Part shown: positions 1 to 11,838 of the stretch, in pieces
Position numbering within the stretch: position 1 is the stretch's first letter
Layout of the letters: the number at the start of each line of letters is the position of its first letter
Assembly (NCBI RefSeq): GCF_949628265.1
Contig: NC_088786.1
Location: forward strand, 36,539,681 to 36,603,680
From: Cloeon dipterum
Lineage: Eukaryota; Arthropoda; Insecta; Ephemeroptera; Baetidae
DNA length: 64,000 nucleotides
Reading direction: 5' to 3'
The notes under the pieces: model-generated
What the model was told of the DNA's origin: nothing
Databases searched by the model: none
Seen by the model: the letters and a program-made list of their open reading frames with translations, nothing else
Position numbers and translations under genes: made by a program

Positions 1-803
1 CTAACGCTGCACATTCAGCCTTTGGGTTCTGCATTCAACCCATTTTTACAAGCGTATGGAGCCAACCTGCACACTCTCAAGATCCACCCAGTAGATTTGA
101 TGAGTTGCCTCAACTTTTCCTTCAAAATGATTTTCGATGCTTGCCCGAAACTGCAGAAGCTGGCGTTGTTTAATGTGCAGCTTTCGGACGACAAGAATAA
201 GACTCTCAAGTCTTTCGCGCAGCTGCGAGAGCTTCACTGGGAATTCATGTAAGATTTTAGAGCAAATTACTCGTTTGGAAGCATGATCTTTTTTTTAAAG
301 TGTGCTGCATGCAATTATCGAGTTGAAATAATTCAAAAAATATTTGTGGTTGTTGCAGATTCTGCGATTCCTACAATTTTGACGTAACCAACATCCTGGC
401 GGCGCCAAATCTGGAGAAATTTTCCCTCACAGATGCTCACCACAAGCTTAGCGTTGGTGACCTTCGGAAGCTTACACCCTTGGTGGCCGATAAGAAGATT
501 TTGAACCAACTCACCAGTCTTAATTTGGATTTTTATACCTACATCGATTCTCGTGAAATCAACAACGAATGGCTGCTGGCTCTGAGAGACTTTATTGCGG
601 TAGCCGCGGCTTATCTCCCCAATTTGATTGAATTTAAATTAGGGCTGTGGTGTAGCGATGAAGAGTCTCAATTATCGTTTGTCTATAGACCCCATCTACT
701 GGAACGAGATACTTCTAAAATTCGTAGTAAATTTCAGGAGTTGATTGGAGATGACAGCATTTTCGAGTTCATTCGTATGATAAATGCTAGAAATCCGCTA
801 TAG
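1..803 (+). CDS. LRR-family protein, 3' part (gene L1; 5' end outside window)
   Basis: Two exons: up to 248 (donor GTAAGA) and 359-803 (acceptor TTGCAG). The codon is split AT|A, so phase is kept. The reading frame then runs to TAG after NARNPL. Exon 1 shows leucine-rich motifs (GANLHTLKI, CPKLQKLALFNV, LRELHW). The last exon carries NILAAPNLEKFSL and a C-terminal helix ending IRMINARNPL. Both exons are close paralogues of the last two exons of the gene at 5303-9395, on the opposite strand. AATAAA lies just downstream near 829. LRRs are normally protein-interaction surfaces; the N-terminal half is off the window, so its fusion domain is unknown. Confidence 0.75.
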
Positions 804-1384
804 TTTATTGGTTGTACATATATATCTAAATAAAAATTTTTAGGTTAATAATCAACGGCATTTTAAGAGAATTAGATTTATCTAATTTAATTCTTATTCC
901 CACTGGAAATCAGAAATATCAATTTGCAGAAAATTAGCACTCGAATGGTTGCAGATTTATTAACGCGGAGAGAGAATAAAACTTTTATTGAGACGTCGCT
1001 GAATTGAAGGGGAAAATTAGAATTTGAAAATAATAGGTCATTATTGCGATTAAAGCGTATCAAAGAAAGGGATGTAGAAAATGTCCACGCTGCTTTTTCC
1101 TCCTATGCTGACCATGTTAAAAGCGCTCTCGCTGGGCAGAAATTAAATTTAATAGGTATCCATGGAAAGCTGAAGATTTGCACTTTAACATAGATCAGAA
1201 CCAAAAACTAAAAATAAATAGATTTTGAGAAATCTTTGAGAATACATTTCATGCTTTCTCGGGCGAGAAAGATCCGATCACGTGATTGGTTGCAGGGCCC
1301 TCCAGCCCAGCAACCAAAGCCTTGACAGCGTCACTTTCTGTATGCACTTCAATTACGATGTCTGCAATTTATTTAATGAATTCC
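804..1384. other. Intergenic, no gene seen
   Basis: AT-rich sequence between L1 and the foldback element. No frame with plausible splice sites or protein-like composition was found. Confidence 0.5.
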
Positions 1385-3544
1385 CCAGTTGCATAAACCC
1401 TAAGTGTTCGAAGCCGCCAACAGATGGCGCCACCGAAGACCAGGCCCGGACTGGCACCAAATTTTTTACCGGGGACTGTTGATTTTCGCGGCCCATCGAG
1501 CCACCGCGGCCCACTACCCCCCCCCCCAACTTTTATAATTTTCAATTGAAATAAAAGGCAATTTCCTCGGTGGATAGAGAGCAGGGTTGCAAAAGACCGG
1601 CATTTAAAAAAACGCGGTGCAGTGGTAAAAACGTTTTTTTTTTTCAATTTTTTTACCATTTTCTTGCGGGCCATGTTAGAATCTCAGTTTTTAATAATTT
1701 TCTAATAATTATTTGCTCATGACCTCGACTCCAGAAATTTTTAGATAACTTTTTGGAGAAATTGAGGTAGCAAATGGCAATTTAATAAAAAAAATGTGTA
1801 CCGTAGAGGAAATTTTGATCACTTCCGACCGAAATTCTTAGATTTTCATAAGGGGAAAATGGAATAAATTCATTTCTTGAATTTCTTGCGCAAGAAATTG
1901 CTAAAAATTGAGTGGTAGAAACCGTTAAAAACCAGTGGTGAAAAAAATCGGGTGGTGATATTAAAGCAAATACAACCCTGATAGTGAGCTGTTTATTTTT
2001 CCGTATTTCTACAGAAATAATGTCCTGCTCAGCCCCTAGTCGGGACAGGAAGCTCATGAATTAGGACTACAACCAGTAGCCGAAACTAGTTGAGCAGGAT
2101 ATTTCTGTAGAAATACGGAAAAATATAAAGCTCGGTATTCACCGAGGAAGCTATGCCATTCATGTCAACTGATTTTTAATTGTACGGATTATTTAGTTGT
2201 GCAGTATAAATATATATCATCTGAAATGGATGGAGTGACGTCAAATACATCAATAATTGACCTATTCTGGTCCAATTATTTTGGAAAACTGGGAAAACTT
2301 GACAGTTGAATAAGGTTGCGTTGCTAAATCTGTATGTTCCTCAAAATTCACTCTTGTATGAGGTTCAGAGCAATAAATATTTTTTTCAGATTAATATTAC
2401 CTTTTTTCCCTTCCCTTTTGAACAAATCAGTTGGACATTAATTTTTTTCTTGAAATTTTTGAAATATTTGACTTCTAAGTAAAAATAGAAACGTATACTA
2501 GAGCACTCACATCAGCCAGCCTCGCAAAATCTTGGCCAGCCGCTTTGGTTTTAGCTCGCCAGACACGCCAGCCGCCGGTCAAAATTTCGAAAATGGAAAA
2601 AATAAGTTTCAGCTCCTTGAGCCGTTTGTTGGTCTATTCTCATCCAAATCTAATAAAAACGCAGCCCAAATAATGCATTCAATAGTTGCCGCGCTAGTTA
2701 GAAACACGCAAAGCGAATTTTTCACTCTGATCACTACCTGATCAAGCTCTCGGTTTAATTTTTATTCCTGTGTGCAAAGACAGAAAAATCAAGGATATGA
2801 TAGTTTTTCCCATTTGCTCATTCCCCCCAAAAAATATGATAATATGAATTTAACGAGGACCGGGCCGAACGGCCAAAGCGGTGGGCCGGTGGGCATTCAA
2901 CAAGCGTAACGAAAATGACAATTTATTTTTCGATTTTTTATTTTCAAGATTTTTCCTTTGATTTTGAAAATATTTTAGCCAAAACAAAGAGTTGAACTTG
3001 TGTTGCCGCCAACCCCAGTCCCAACACGGAAAAACCACAAAAAATATGGGCCGCGACAGCCACAAACGCGGGCTGCTTGACAGTCTTGGATAAATTGGGC
3101 GGTCCGGACGGCCCACTTGGGCCGCGGCCCACCGGGGTTTCGCCCGGTGCGCCCGATTACCAGTCCGGGCCTGCCGAAGACTTTCGATTTTAAGGCACTT
3201 CCGCTGCGATTTCAGACTCAATCTAGCTACTGTGTATTCTTCAATTAATTTGCTTTTTTTGACGTGCTGAAAACCAAAATCGGTTCAGCCAATCGCCGTA
3301 GAATCGTGAAAAACTATTTTTTGAAATAAAAAATCTTTTCCAACGTTTCTACGGCGAATGTCTGAACCGATTTTGGTTTTCAGCACGTCAAAAAAAAGCA
3401 AATTAATTAAAAAAGTTAAAATAGCTACATTGAGTCTGAAATCGCAGCGAAAATGCATTAAAACCGCTTAAAACAAAATTTTTAAGAAAGTCTGGTTGCG
3501 CCATCTGTTGGCGGCTTCAATAACTAAGGGTTTATGCAACTGGT
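1385..3544. mobile_element. Foldback MITE F1 copy A, split by a hAT element
   Basis: Arms read CAGTTGCATAAACCC at the left and the inverse GGGTTTATGCAACTGG at the right. The arms include GCCGCCAACAGATGGCGC and, near the centre, ACCAAAATCGGTTCAGCC with its inverse complement. The same palindromic element occurs intact at 53889-54263 and 59709-60127 and shortened at 50223-50514. Here the left arm stops at 1440 and resumes at 3174 after the hAT insertion. Too short to encode a transposase; non-autonomous. Confidence 0.85.
1441..3173. mobile_element. Non-autonomous hAT element, copy A
   Basis: Perfect 14-bp terminal inverted repeats: CAGGCCCGGACTGG at 1441-1454 and CCAGTCCGGGCCTG at 3160-3173. 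They are flanked by an 8-bp target duplication, CCGAAGAC at 1433-1440 and 3174-3181. An 8-bp duplication with CAG..CTG ends is the hAT signature. No transposase-like frame is present over its 1.73 kb. A second, inverted copy lies at about 42967-44650 and a fragment at 60605-60895. Confidence 0.9.
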
Positions 3545-3804
3545 CAATTCTGGAAATTTTAGAAACTGGAGAAATGAGCAAAAATGATTTAAAAAAAATT
3601 TGCAGACCTGCAAAATACCTGTATTTTTCTAGGTAATATAATTTTATTTACTTTGCAAATTTCCGCATCATTATAGCTCTCAAGCTAATATTGGTGAAAG
3701 TTTAATAGAAATTTACAATAATTTTAACAAATTTGGCGCAAAATAACTGAAAGAACATTTCCAATTAGTTGCCACTTCTCTGCCCACCCATGGGACGATA
3801 GAGG

Positions 3805-4298
3805 TGTAACGCGCGTGTCTAGGGGAATATGCGCTACGCGTTACTATCTGGCGCGGCTTGAAGAGCCGGCGCCCAGATCTAGCCTGTTCTGCTTTTGGGC
3901 TGCGGGAACTCTCTCGTGGGAGTTCCCGCGATTAAACTGAATTCGGACTCTTTCGGCCGGTCATCGGCACCCAGAGCCGGGCACTCGCCTTGGTCGATCT
4001 CGTGGTCGACAGGCGGTGTCCTCGAACTCCGTCACTGTCAGACGGACAGTGCTCAAATGCGGAGGATTACGTAATAACTGAATTGCTTTAAGCCAAACTT
4101 ACTATTATTCAGGACGGTCTCAAACAATTATACGACTCCCTTATAATTTGAACACTTGAGTATTTATTTTAATCAGAGACCGACGACCGCCGCCCGCCGC
4201 CCGCGACGGCCTAGCTTACATTGCCCTCCTCCCCGCTCGCTAGCGCACAGAGGGGTCGCCTTATACAGGTGCTAGTAGGGGGTAAGGTAGTCGCTACA
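3805..4298 (+). mobile_element. Solo LTR (Gypsy-like)
   Basis: GC-rich 494-bp segment that starts TGTAACGCGCG, ends GTCGCTACA, and is flanked by a 4-bp duplication GAGG (3801-3804 and 4299-4302). TG..CA ends with a 4-bp duplication are typical of Gypsy-type LTRs. No internal gag/pol or second LTR is in the window, so this looks like a recombination-derived solo LTR. Strand is assigned from the TG..CA reading only. Confidence 0.75.
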
Positions 4299-4302
4299 GA
4301 GG

Positions 4303-5302
4303 AATAATAATAAAAATAAAAATGGTGAATAAACGTGTGTCTTTAAGAAACGTCAATTTCCATGATTTATTTCGTCGACTTTGGCGATTAATTGCAAAAG
4401 CTTAACCACGCGCGGGCGATGAAGAAATTAGAACAAATAACGAAAGTATGTAATTTTAAAACAATTACCGCAGTTCTCCCCGCCGTCCCCGAAATTAAAA
4501 TCAAAGAGTTCACATTTTCCATACTGATCAATTCTACTACTAGAGCCATAAATTACAGAATAGACCAAAAGATAGATCGTCTGGCGGGGGCCCCGTTAGC
4601 CGGCAGATGGTTTTTTATGTACCAGACGATGCGTGTGCCTTCTCGTGTGCGGTTTTTCAAAATCCGTCCATTTTTCGAAACGCGGCATGATTTTTTTCAG
4701 CAATATTTTCTAAAAAGTCAAAATGTTTGCAAAAAAATTTCGCCATGACCCGATGTTTACCGACAAGGGGCGCTAGCCACTTGTGATATATTAATATATT
4801 GTTTGAACCAACCGAAACTATTTTAAACAATATTTTTATCAATTTAGCAAAAGGCCAAAGAAAATATTTATTGTCTAGCACTGTTCAAATCATCTTGACC
4901 GCTCCTGAACTGAATGGTATTAAATGATGCAACATTTAAAACACATCTTAAATTATTTTATAAATTGGTGGTGATTTTATTGATGAGCAAAATTAAATTT
5001 AATAATTTCAATAAGCTAAAATTCACTATTTTCACTGGAAATAGTTAAATCAACATGAAACTGAAAGTGAAGTCTCTACTTAAGAAGGTCTACAAGAATT
5101 AGGAGGAGCAAAACGTTGACAAAATCTTGCAGCAAGTTCAATCGTAACGAAATTGGGCAAGCATGTTAAAGACGGCGGTCATAGCTTGGCGAAATTATAT
5201 ACGTAAGTTTGATATTAAGTCCTGAAATTAAATGAATCCATTCCTTTTAAATTTGTGCAATATGACTCAAAATTTTTATTTCATTAGAGGTTCAACAACA
5301 AA
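4303..5302. other. Intergenic with small dispersed repeat
   Basis: No gene seen. Near 4625-4690 is a short motif (GTGTGC.TTTTTCAAAAT then CCATTTTTCGAAA) also found near 45660 and 48375-48435, probably remnants of one repeat family. The open frame at 4392-4748 has no splice context or protein-like motifs. Confidence 0.4.
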
Positions 5303-8300
5303 CTACAACTGATTTCTAGCATTTATTGCTCGAATAAACGCAACGACGCTATCATCTCCAATCCACTCCTGAAATTTTGCACCAATTTGGCAAAGTTCTT
5401 CTGGATCGTCACTCTGAAAGTATCGTGGCAACCTTGGATGACGACCCTTGATGCCTAGCCAAAATTTAAAATTAACCAATGAGGGTACATGAACAGCAGC
5501 CACTGCGATAAAGTCTCTTAAAGCGCGCAGCAGATCATAGTTGATTTCACGGTAGTTAATAGATCCGAAGAGCCGCAAACTAAAACTGGTGAGTTGACAA
5601 AAAATTTTCTTATCGGCCATCAATGACGTCAGCTTCCGAAGATTGTCAACACTAATCCAGTCATGCCGACATGAAAGGTTTACTTTCTCCATATTTGGCG
5701 CAGCAAGGATGTTGGTCATCTCAAATTGATTTCTGTAACAATCGAGACAAAGGTTTTTTAATATAATAATTTATTGATATTTTTTGTTTTATTTTAAAAT
5801 GGGTTAGTATATAAACACCAGCGGGGTCCAGATTCTTGCATCGCGCAGATATGGCGTCCGGTGGAGAACGGGTCACGTGAAAATGCGCGAAAATAAGCAA
5901 GTTTTGGTCAATATTGTGACATAATGTGCATTAATTGTGTCTTTTTGATCGTAAAAACAAACTCTTGACACTCGCACGGCAATCCAAAGAGAGCTTTTTG
6001 TTTCCCCCATTCAGACGCCATCTTGGATCTGCGCAGTGGGAAGCAATTTTATCGCACGTCTGACCCCCGCTGATGTACACAGGTATATAGTTTCTTCTAA
6101 AATCTTGCTTTACTTCGGTTTCCAGTGAAGTTCTCGCAGCTGCGCGAAAGACTCTATGGGCTTCATGTCATCCAAAATCAACACATGACCCAATTCCAGC
6201 TTTCGCAGTTTCGGGCAAGCATCGAAAATCCGATTGAATGAAAAGTTGAGCCAATCTTTTGACTCGATCATGAGAGTTTGCAGGTTGGCTCCGTACGCTT
6301 CTAATAATGAGTTGAGGGTAGAAGCTAACGGCTGAATACGCAGATTTAGACTCTCGATGTTAGCGAATCTCAAAATCGAGGCGTGTTTGTTCTCTGGCTC
6401 AATCCCGGTACAATCTGCCTGCAACATATGACGGCATTGATTTGCTTTAATTATATATAAGCTCACTCAACATGATCATCCGTGGGTTATTTTCAACAAG
6501 AGTTAAATTTTGTTAAATTATAAATTTAATCTTTCTGAGTTCAAGCAGCTCATCTTTTATATACTAGTCCAGCGGAGGCCAGATTCGTGCGACGCGCAGA
6601 TATGGCGTCCTGTGGAGTATGGCGCGAAATAACGGTCACGTGAAAATGCGCGAAAAGAACCAAGTTTTGGTCAATATTGTGACGCATAATTTGCATTACT
6701 CCAGCGGGGGTCAGATGTGCGATAAAATTGGTTCCCACTGCGCAGATCCAAGATGGCGTCTGAATGTAGGAAGCAAAACGCTCTCTTTGGATTGCCATTA
6801 CGAGTGTCAAGAGTTTGTTTTTACGATCCAAAAGACACAATTAGTTAAGAGTAATGCAAATTATGCGTCACAATATTGACGAAAACTTCCTTCTTTCCGC
6901 GTATTTTCACGCGACCGTTTTTTCGCGCCACACTATACATCGGACGCCATGTATATGCGCGTCGCACAAATCTGTGGCCCCTGCTGCATTACTATTAACT
7001 AATTGTGTCTTTTGGATCGTAAAAACAAACTCTTGACACTCGTACGGCAATCCAAAGAGAGCTTTTTGTTTCCCACATTCAGACGCCATATTGGACCTGC
7101 GCAGTAAGAACCAATTTTATCGCACATCTGGACCCCGCTGGATTTGTCATTTTTTTTAAATATTCAAAAACATAAACATCCCTATTTTTTAGCAACACCT
7201 AAAAACAATGAATATATTTGTTACAAAATATCAAATTATTAACCAAAAAGGTTATGGTAATATACGTTAAGTAAAAATAACGGGTTTTTATGACTGGTTT
7301 TAATTATTTTTCAGTCTTTCAGCGACTCTTATCTGAACAATCTGTTGGTTTAAATTTTGTTGGTCTCATGCTTTACATAAAATGTATTTGTTCATGCAAT
7401 GTGAGATGCGAGCATTAAATATATTTTGAGTTGAGTGCGGGCTACTTTACACCTAAATTTGAATCTCTTGCATTTTATAATAATGACAAGCCAAAACTTT
7501 CCCAATTATGATTTTTGACGGTGTCGTCGGTCGGTTTCTGAATTGTATGGCTTTGCTACTTTTGCACCTTTCCAGCATGCGGTATATTTAATATTACGGA
7601 AAGAATAGCGGCCGCGCGGAGAAAAAAAGGGAAAAAATAATTGGAATTTTTTCATATATCGTTATTTATTAAACTTCAAATCTCGGCTTGTAACCATCAG
7701 AAAATCGAAAACTTCCCACCGTTGGATTCGTCTTGACCTACCCTGACGAACTGAAAGGTTAAGGGGTCCCTACCCTCCACCCTTATATCGCTAAACTTCG
7801 ACCCTATCAGAAAAAGTAAAAACGAGGGTAGCATCTTAGGGGTGAAGGGTAAGCACCCATTCAGCTCGTCAGGGTAGGTCAAGACGAGTCCAACGGTGGG
7901 TAGTTTTTTACTTTCTGATGGTTAGAAGCCGAGATTTTTGGAGTTTCAAAAATTACGACATTTTTTGTATTTGTTTTGGCTATTTATATACTTACTTTTA
8001 AATGGGTCACGTTTGGAAATGCTGCTGGGAGGTCAAAGGTTGTTGGAGCTGTATGCAAATGCCGCAACGAAGATGTCTCATCTGGAACAGTCAATTCCGG
8101 CATTTGAAAAAAGTCTCTTCTGCTGTCAGCAAAGTCGTAGACGACTTCTAATTTTGGCAAGTGTCGGATGCACAGTTTGATCACCTTCGTCTCCAGTGTA
8201 GATAATTTTGCATTAAACAAAAACACTCTCAGTCGAGAAAAGCTCGCTTTAAAGTCCTCGATGTCAGCTTCTATGTCATCTTGTTCTTGGGCGAATTCAA

Positions 8301-9395
8301 GTCGGATGCATTCAACATATTGCAATTTTTTTAGATTTTTGCAAACAAGCTTCACATTAACGTATTCAATGCGGGAAAAGTGAATAATCTTCAGGTTTTC
8401 CAATCTTAAAATTGCTTCTACAGAATTTTTGTCCAAGCACGGATAATAATGACACCAGTGTGTTAAAGTATTTTTTTTAAAATCCAGATGCTCCAAATTA
8501 ATTGCTCTTTGTGAAATCGCCTCCAGAATCTGCTCACAAAAATTAGTTAGGCTCCTCTGGCAATATTTAACAGAAAGGAAAATACCTTCGTGATATTTTG
8601 TACGGTATCACCATTTAGATATAAAGAAATAAATCCTCCCAACTCGATTTTTTTAGTTTTCAGGCCCACTAATTGTGAGTACGCCTCAATCATGCTATCT
8701 ACGCTCTCTACGTTGTCTTGCTTGTCGCTGTAAATATTTTTGCACCTGCGTTGCATCACCTGATGCAACACCATCTCACGTAGGGAAAGAGCTAGAAAAA
8801 TTAATATATATAGGCAAAAAATTCAATTTAAATTAATTTTGAAGGTATTTTAAAGTTCAAACGAAGCCAACTGAAGATAACACAAATTTTCAGGTTCTTA
8901 TATATTGCAATCAATTTGAGATTTGATCATACTGAAAATCAATTTAGCTAATATCGTGGCGGACACGAAAGACAATTAACACAATTAATTATTCGTCATC
9001 TCATGTAAAAATTTGTTCTAAGATTAGCTGAATTGATTTTAGTTTTTAGTCCATTAATAAGTTAAATGTTTTTATTCCAGGATTGAAGTGAAGGTAGACG
9101 AAAATTGTAAATAAATTTATGCGCGCACGTTTTGAATTGCAGTAAAAATATTATTTGGGACGTTTTAATAAGTATTTATTATTCAAAACAGAGGGATAAA
9201 TTTTTGTTGAGTAGATTTTTAGTGTTTAGTCATTTGATACTTACGCAATTTGTCCAGTGTCACCTTTCCATGATTATAGTCGCCAACGGTTGCCGCGATA
9301 AATTTGGTCACCAAATCTTTCAAGCTCTTTACCTCAGTGCTTCTCCTCTCCAATTTAAGAAGGGATTGCAGAGCTATCTTTTGCAAGGTAGTCAT
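5303..9395 (-). CDS. Five-exon LRR protein with F-box-like N-terminus (gene L2, 541 aa)
   Basis: Exons 9395-9245, 8791-8586, 8529-7996, 6418-6114 and 5732-5303, all with GT..AG borders and consistent phases (1, 0, 0, 2). The 1626 nt total is a multiple of three and ends in TAG after NARNQL. ATG lies three bases after acceptor TTACAG, so a 5' UTR exon lies upstream. The N-terminal ~65 residues are a helical F-box-like region (LPLSLREMVLHQVM across exons 1-2), an inference from comparison with the gene at 15925-18561. Then come leucine-rich repeats (LRLENLKIIHF, LPKLEVVYDF, ANIESLNLRI, CPKLRKLELGHV) and a C-terminal exon like that of L1. F-box/LRR proteins usually select substrates for SCF ubiquitin ligases; unproven here. 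Introns 3 and 4 hold MITEs. TTTATT (AATAAA on this strand) lies just below 5282. Confidence 0.75.
5819..6072. mobile_element. hAT-type MITE (M2), copy 1, inside intron 4 of L2
   Basis: Ends CAGCGGGGTCCAGA and TCTGACCCCCGCTG. Flanks ATAAACAC and ATGTACAC match 6 of 8. Contains GCGCAGATATGGCGTCC and CGCCATCTTGGATCTGCGCAG. Family members at 6570-7140, 6702-6986 and 57057-57336. Confidence 0.8.
6570..7140. mobile_element. hAT-type MITE (M2), outer copy, split by an inverted copy of itself
   Basis: Left part 6570-6701 and right part 6987-7140 together restore one M2 element (CAGCGGAGGCCAGA to CTGGACCCCGCTG). It lies in intron 3 of L2. The outer flanks no longer match each other, suggesting an older insertion. 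Confidence 0.75.
6702..6986. mobile_element. hAT-type MITE (M2), inverted copy nested in the outer copy
   Basis: Starts CAGCGGGGGTCAGA, ends GGCCCCTGCTG, reads in the opposite direction to the host copy, and is flanked by CATTACTC/CATTACTA (7 of 8 identical). Confidence 0.8.
7678..7942. repeat. Foldback element F2, copy 1
   Basis: Palindromic arms AAATCTCGGCTTGTAACCAT and its inverse near 7920-7940. Inner arms carry CCACCGTTGGATTCGTCTTG and the inverse CAAGACGAGTCCAACGGTGG. Same family near 17590-17697, 52858-53145, 53208-53535 and 55975-56755. Lies in intron 3 of L2. Confidence 0.7.
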
Positions 9396-9398
9396 TTC

Positions 9399-10277
9399 CT
9401 GTAAAACACATTGAATGCTTTTAATTAATATTTCTTTAAATCTTTTTAATTCCAGTCGCTGGAGATGTGTTTTATGTTTAAAATCGTTAAAAGTGAAGTG
9501 TGCACAACTCGATTAATGAAATAAAATTTGAAAAATATTTTTTGCCGTTGCCAAGAACGTCAATTTTTATGGGAAAATAATTACTTTTGGATTAAAATAT
9601 TCTTATTTCTAGGTATAAATAACATTAAGGAAAGAACAAGAATAACACAGTGGTTTAAATGTGTCACAAAAGGGATAAATAGTATTTATAATTACATTCG
9701 GAATAAGCACTACCGAGTTTTTAATTACGCAACGGAATTTTTGGAAAATATTATCTATCGTTCCTTCTCGCGGCCTCCGCTTTGGGTGGTCAGAATAGAC
9801 GATCGAGTGGAGTGGACCAAACATAGCTAAAATATCCTATTGTGCGTCGCGGGGGGTGAGCGCGATGCTCCGATCTTATGAGATACCTGCTGTATTCGCT
9901 CTCCGCTTTTGTGGCTTTGTTCGATTGTTCATCCTCCTCAAAAATTCTTATATTTACGGACGGAACACTGTTTTAATGTAGAAAAAAATTGAATAAATTG
10001 GTCAATAATATTTTTTGTTTTGAAAATTTTATGCATATTTAGAAAACAGCATAAATACAAAATCGTTTAGAAAAGGAACAATCTAGAGTCGAGAGCGGCC
10101 TTGATTTTGTTATCTTTTGATTCGAAAACAACAAACAAACAATAAACAAAAAGGACCTATTAAAATGTAAACATTCTTTACATACCTTTCCAAAAATAAA
10201 TACAAGGTATATATGCACGTATTATAATTTTAAGAGAGCAGCAATATATATGATGCCAATTTTTACTAAGCACCAAA
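9399..10277. other. Upstream of L2, no gene seen
   Basis: Should contain the L2 promoter and 5' UTR exon, which I could not locate. A G-rich patch GTGCGTCGCGGGGGGTG at about 9841 resembles one at about 39037. Confidence 0.35.
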
Positions 10278-10725
10278 TTAAAGAGGAATGATACTGGAAA
10301 AGCCTGGAAAATGCTTGTTGCCAATGCATAAACTCGTGCCCTAGGATTCAGTTAAAGCCTAAATTGACCTAAGAAGCACTGTAATTTTTTTAATAAATTG
10401 GCTGGAAAGTTAGCGTGTTTTTCAAATGGTAATGGCTGTCTCCTTACTTGAAATTCGATTTAATTTAAAAACCAAGAGTTTCCCCAATAAATGACATATA
10501 TACACTGTTGGACAAATCTCGACGAGAGGAATCGAAATATGCCAACAAAATATGTTCAAGCACTCTAAATTTTGGAGAAAATTGGCAAAATCTGAATTTT
10601 TACTGTGGGAAGGTCATTTTTTTTACTATTGCAAATTGTTGAACAAAATTTTTATCGGTCAATTGTTTAAGGCATCCAACAATTTAAATAATTTTCAATT
10701 GTTGCCCAGTATCATTCCACTTTAA
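10278..10725. mobile_element. MITE-like element M3, copy 1
   Basis: Inverted ends TTAAAGAGGAATGATACTGG and CCCAGTATCATTCCACTTTAA. A full inverted copy is at 45694-46103 and a degraded part at about 41320-41634. No coding capacity. Confidence 0.65.
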
Positions 10726-11520
10726 GAGCGGAAAACAACTTAGGGAATATCCTTTTTTCCAACAATTGCCTTCTCCAACTAGAAAAAATCGATTAATTGT
10801 AAACATTTTCCCTATTGCACGGCAATTTAGAAATATTATTTAAATGATTTTGATCGTCCGTAGACAGTTTTGTAAGATTTTACGTTGTCCAATTTTTTCT
10901 ACGATTGAAAGCTTAGGACTGTAAATAATATTCTCATCTAAAATTTTTTATCGTTGGCAAGGAGATGAAGGGAAAATAATGTAAAACAGGGTAAAAACTT
11001 ACCAAGTGAGCTGCGTCGATGAGGGAATCACACAGGATAAATGCAGCGGGTAAGCTGTTTGTTCATTATTACCTTAAACCTGATTAATATAGGTATAGTA
11101 ATGGAGATTTAACTAGTGATATTAGTTCTAACTGTTGATATTTTCCGGTGAAAATAAATGCCCCGTGATCCATAAATACATTTTACTGCATTTCTATATT
11201 TTAATTTATATTTCACTTGACGGTTTACTTTTAAATTTAATTAATAGCAATTATTTGAAAAATCTAAGAATTAATTCAATAATTTTTATTGCGTCAATGC
11301 CCGCTTTGAGTTAGAAATTATAAGATAAAATAATTGTTGTATTTTGTGATGATGCAAAAAAGAATAAATGCCGCCACACCTAATGCGAATTTAAATTAAA
11401 TTGTTTCGAATTTTTACAAAAATTAGTATTTTGGGTATCCAGAAGGAATTGGGTTGAAGTCTTGAAATTAGATACATTATTCATTCATTAATGATAGTAT
11501 ATGCAATAAAGCATTAAATT
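10726..11520. other. Intergenic, no gene seen
   Basis: AT-rich sequence with no supported exon. Confidence 0.4.
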
Positions 11521-11760
11521 TTTATTTAAACAACAAAAGCTATAACTAATTTATTGCTCGTATAAAACTCAACAATGCTGTCCTCGGATACACTTCTGAT
11601 ATTTTTCGCCAAGGTGGCTAAAGTTTTCTGGCTCATCACTTTGCAAGCATTCGGATTCAGAAGATGTTGACCCTAGAGTACAGCTTCAAATTAAAATCAA
11701 CTAATAATTAGGGGAAATGAACGGCTGCAACTGCGACAGACTCTTACAGCCCACAGCAAA
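11521..11760 (-). pseudogene. Decayed last exon of an LRR-family gene
   Basis: On the minus strand this aligns by eye with the last exon of L2 (the LRALRDFIAVAA to INARN segment): TTTATTGCTCG, the GATGACAGC-like block and the helix all recur, but frames are broken and pieces missing. No companion exons were found. Confidence 0.5.
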
Positions 11761-11838
11761 TCATTGTTTTATTTTAAATTTATTTCTTATTTACAATTTT
11801 TTCAACTTGTTAGCATTTCATGCATAGTATTTTATTAT

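Noticed and set aside
1369..3221. Several 60-120 codon frames inside the hAT element
   Set aside because: None resembles a transposase and none stays open in the inverted copy.
3781..4300. rRNA or structured ncRNA suspected from GC-rich hairpins
   Set aside because: No rRNA core motif; TG..CA ends and a 4-bp duplication explain it better as a solo LTR.
6550..7089. Overlapping frames on both strands at the nested MITEs
   Set aside because: Mirror frames produced by inverted repeats; the same frame recurs in each MITE copy.
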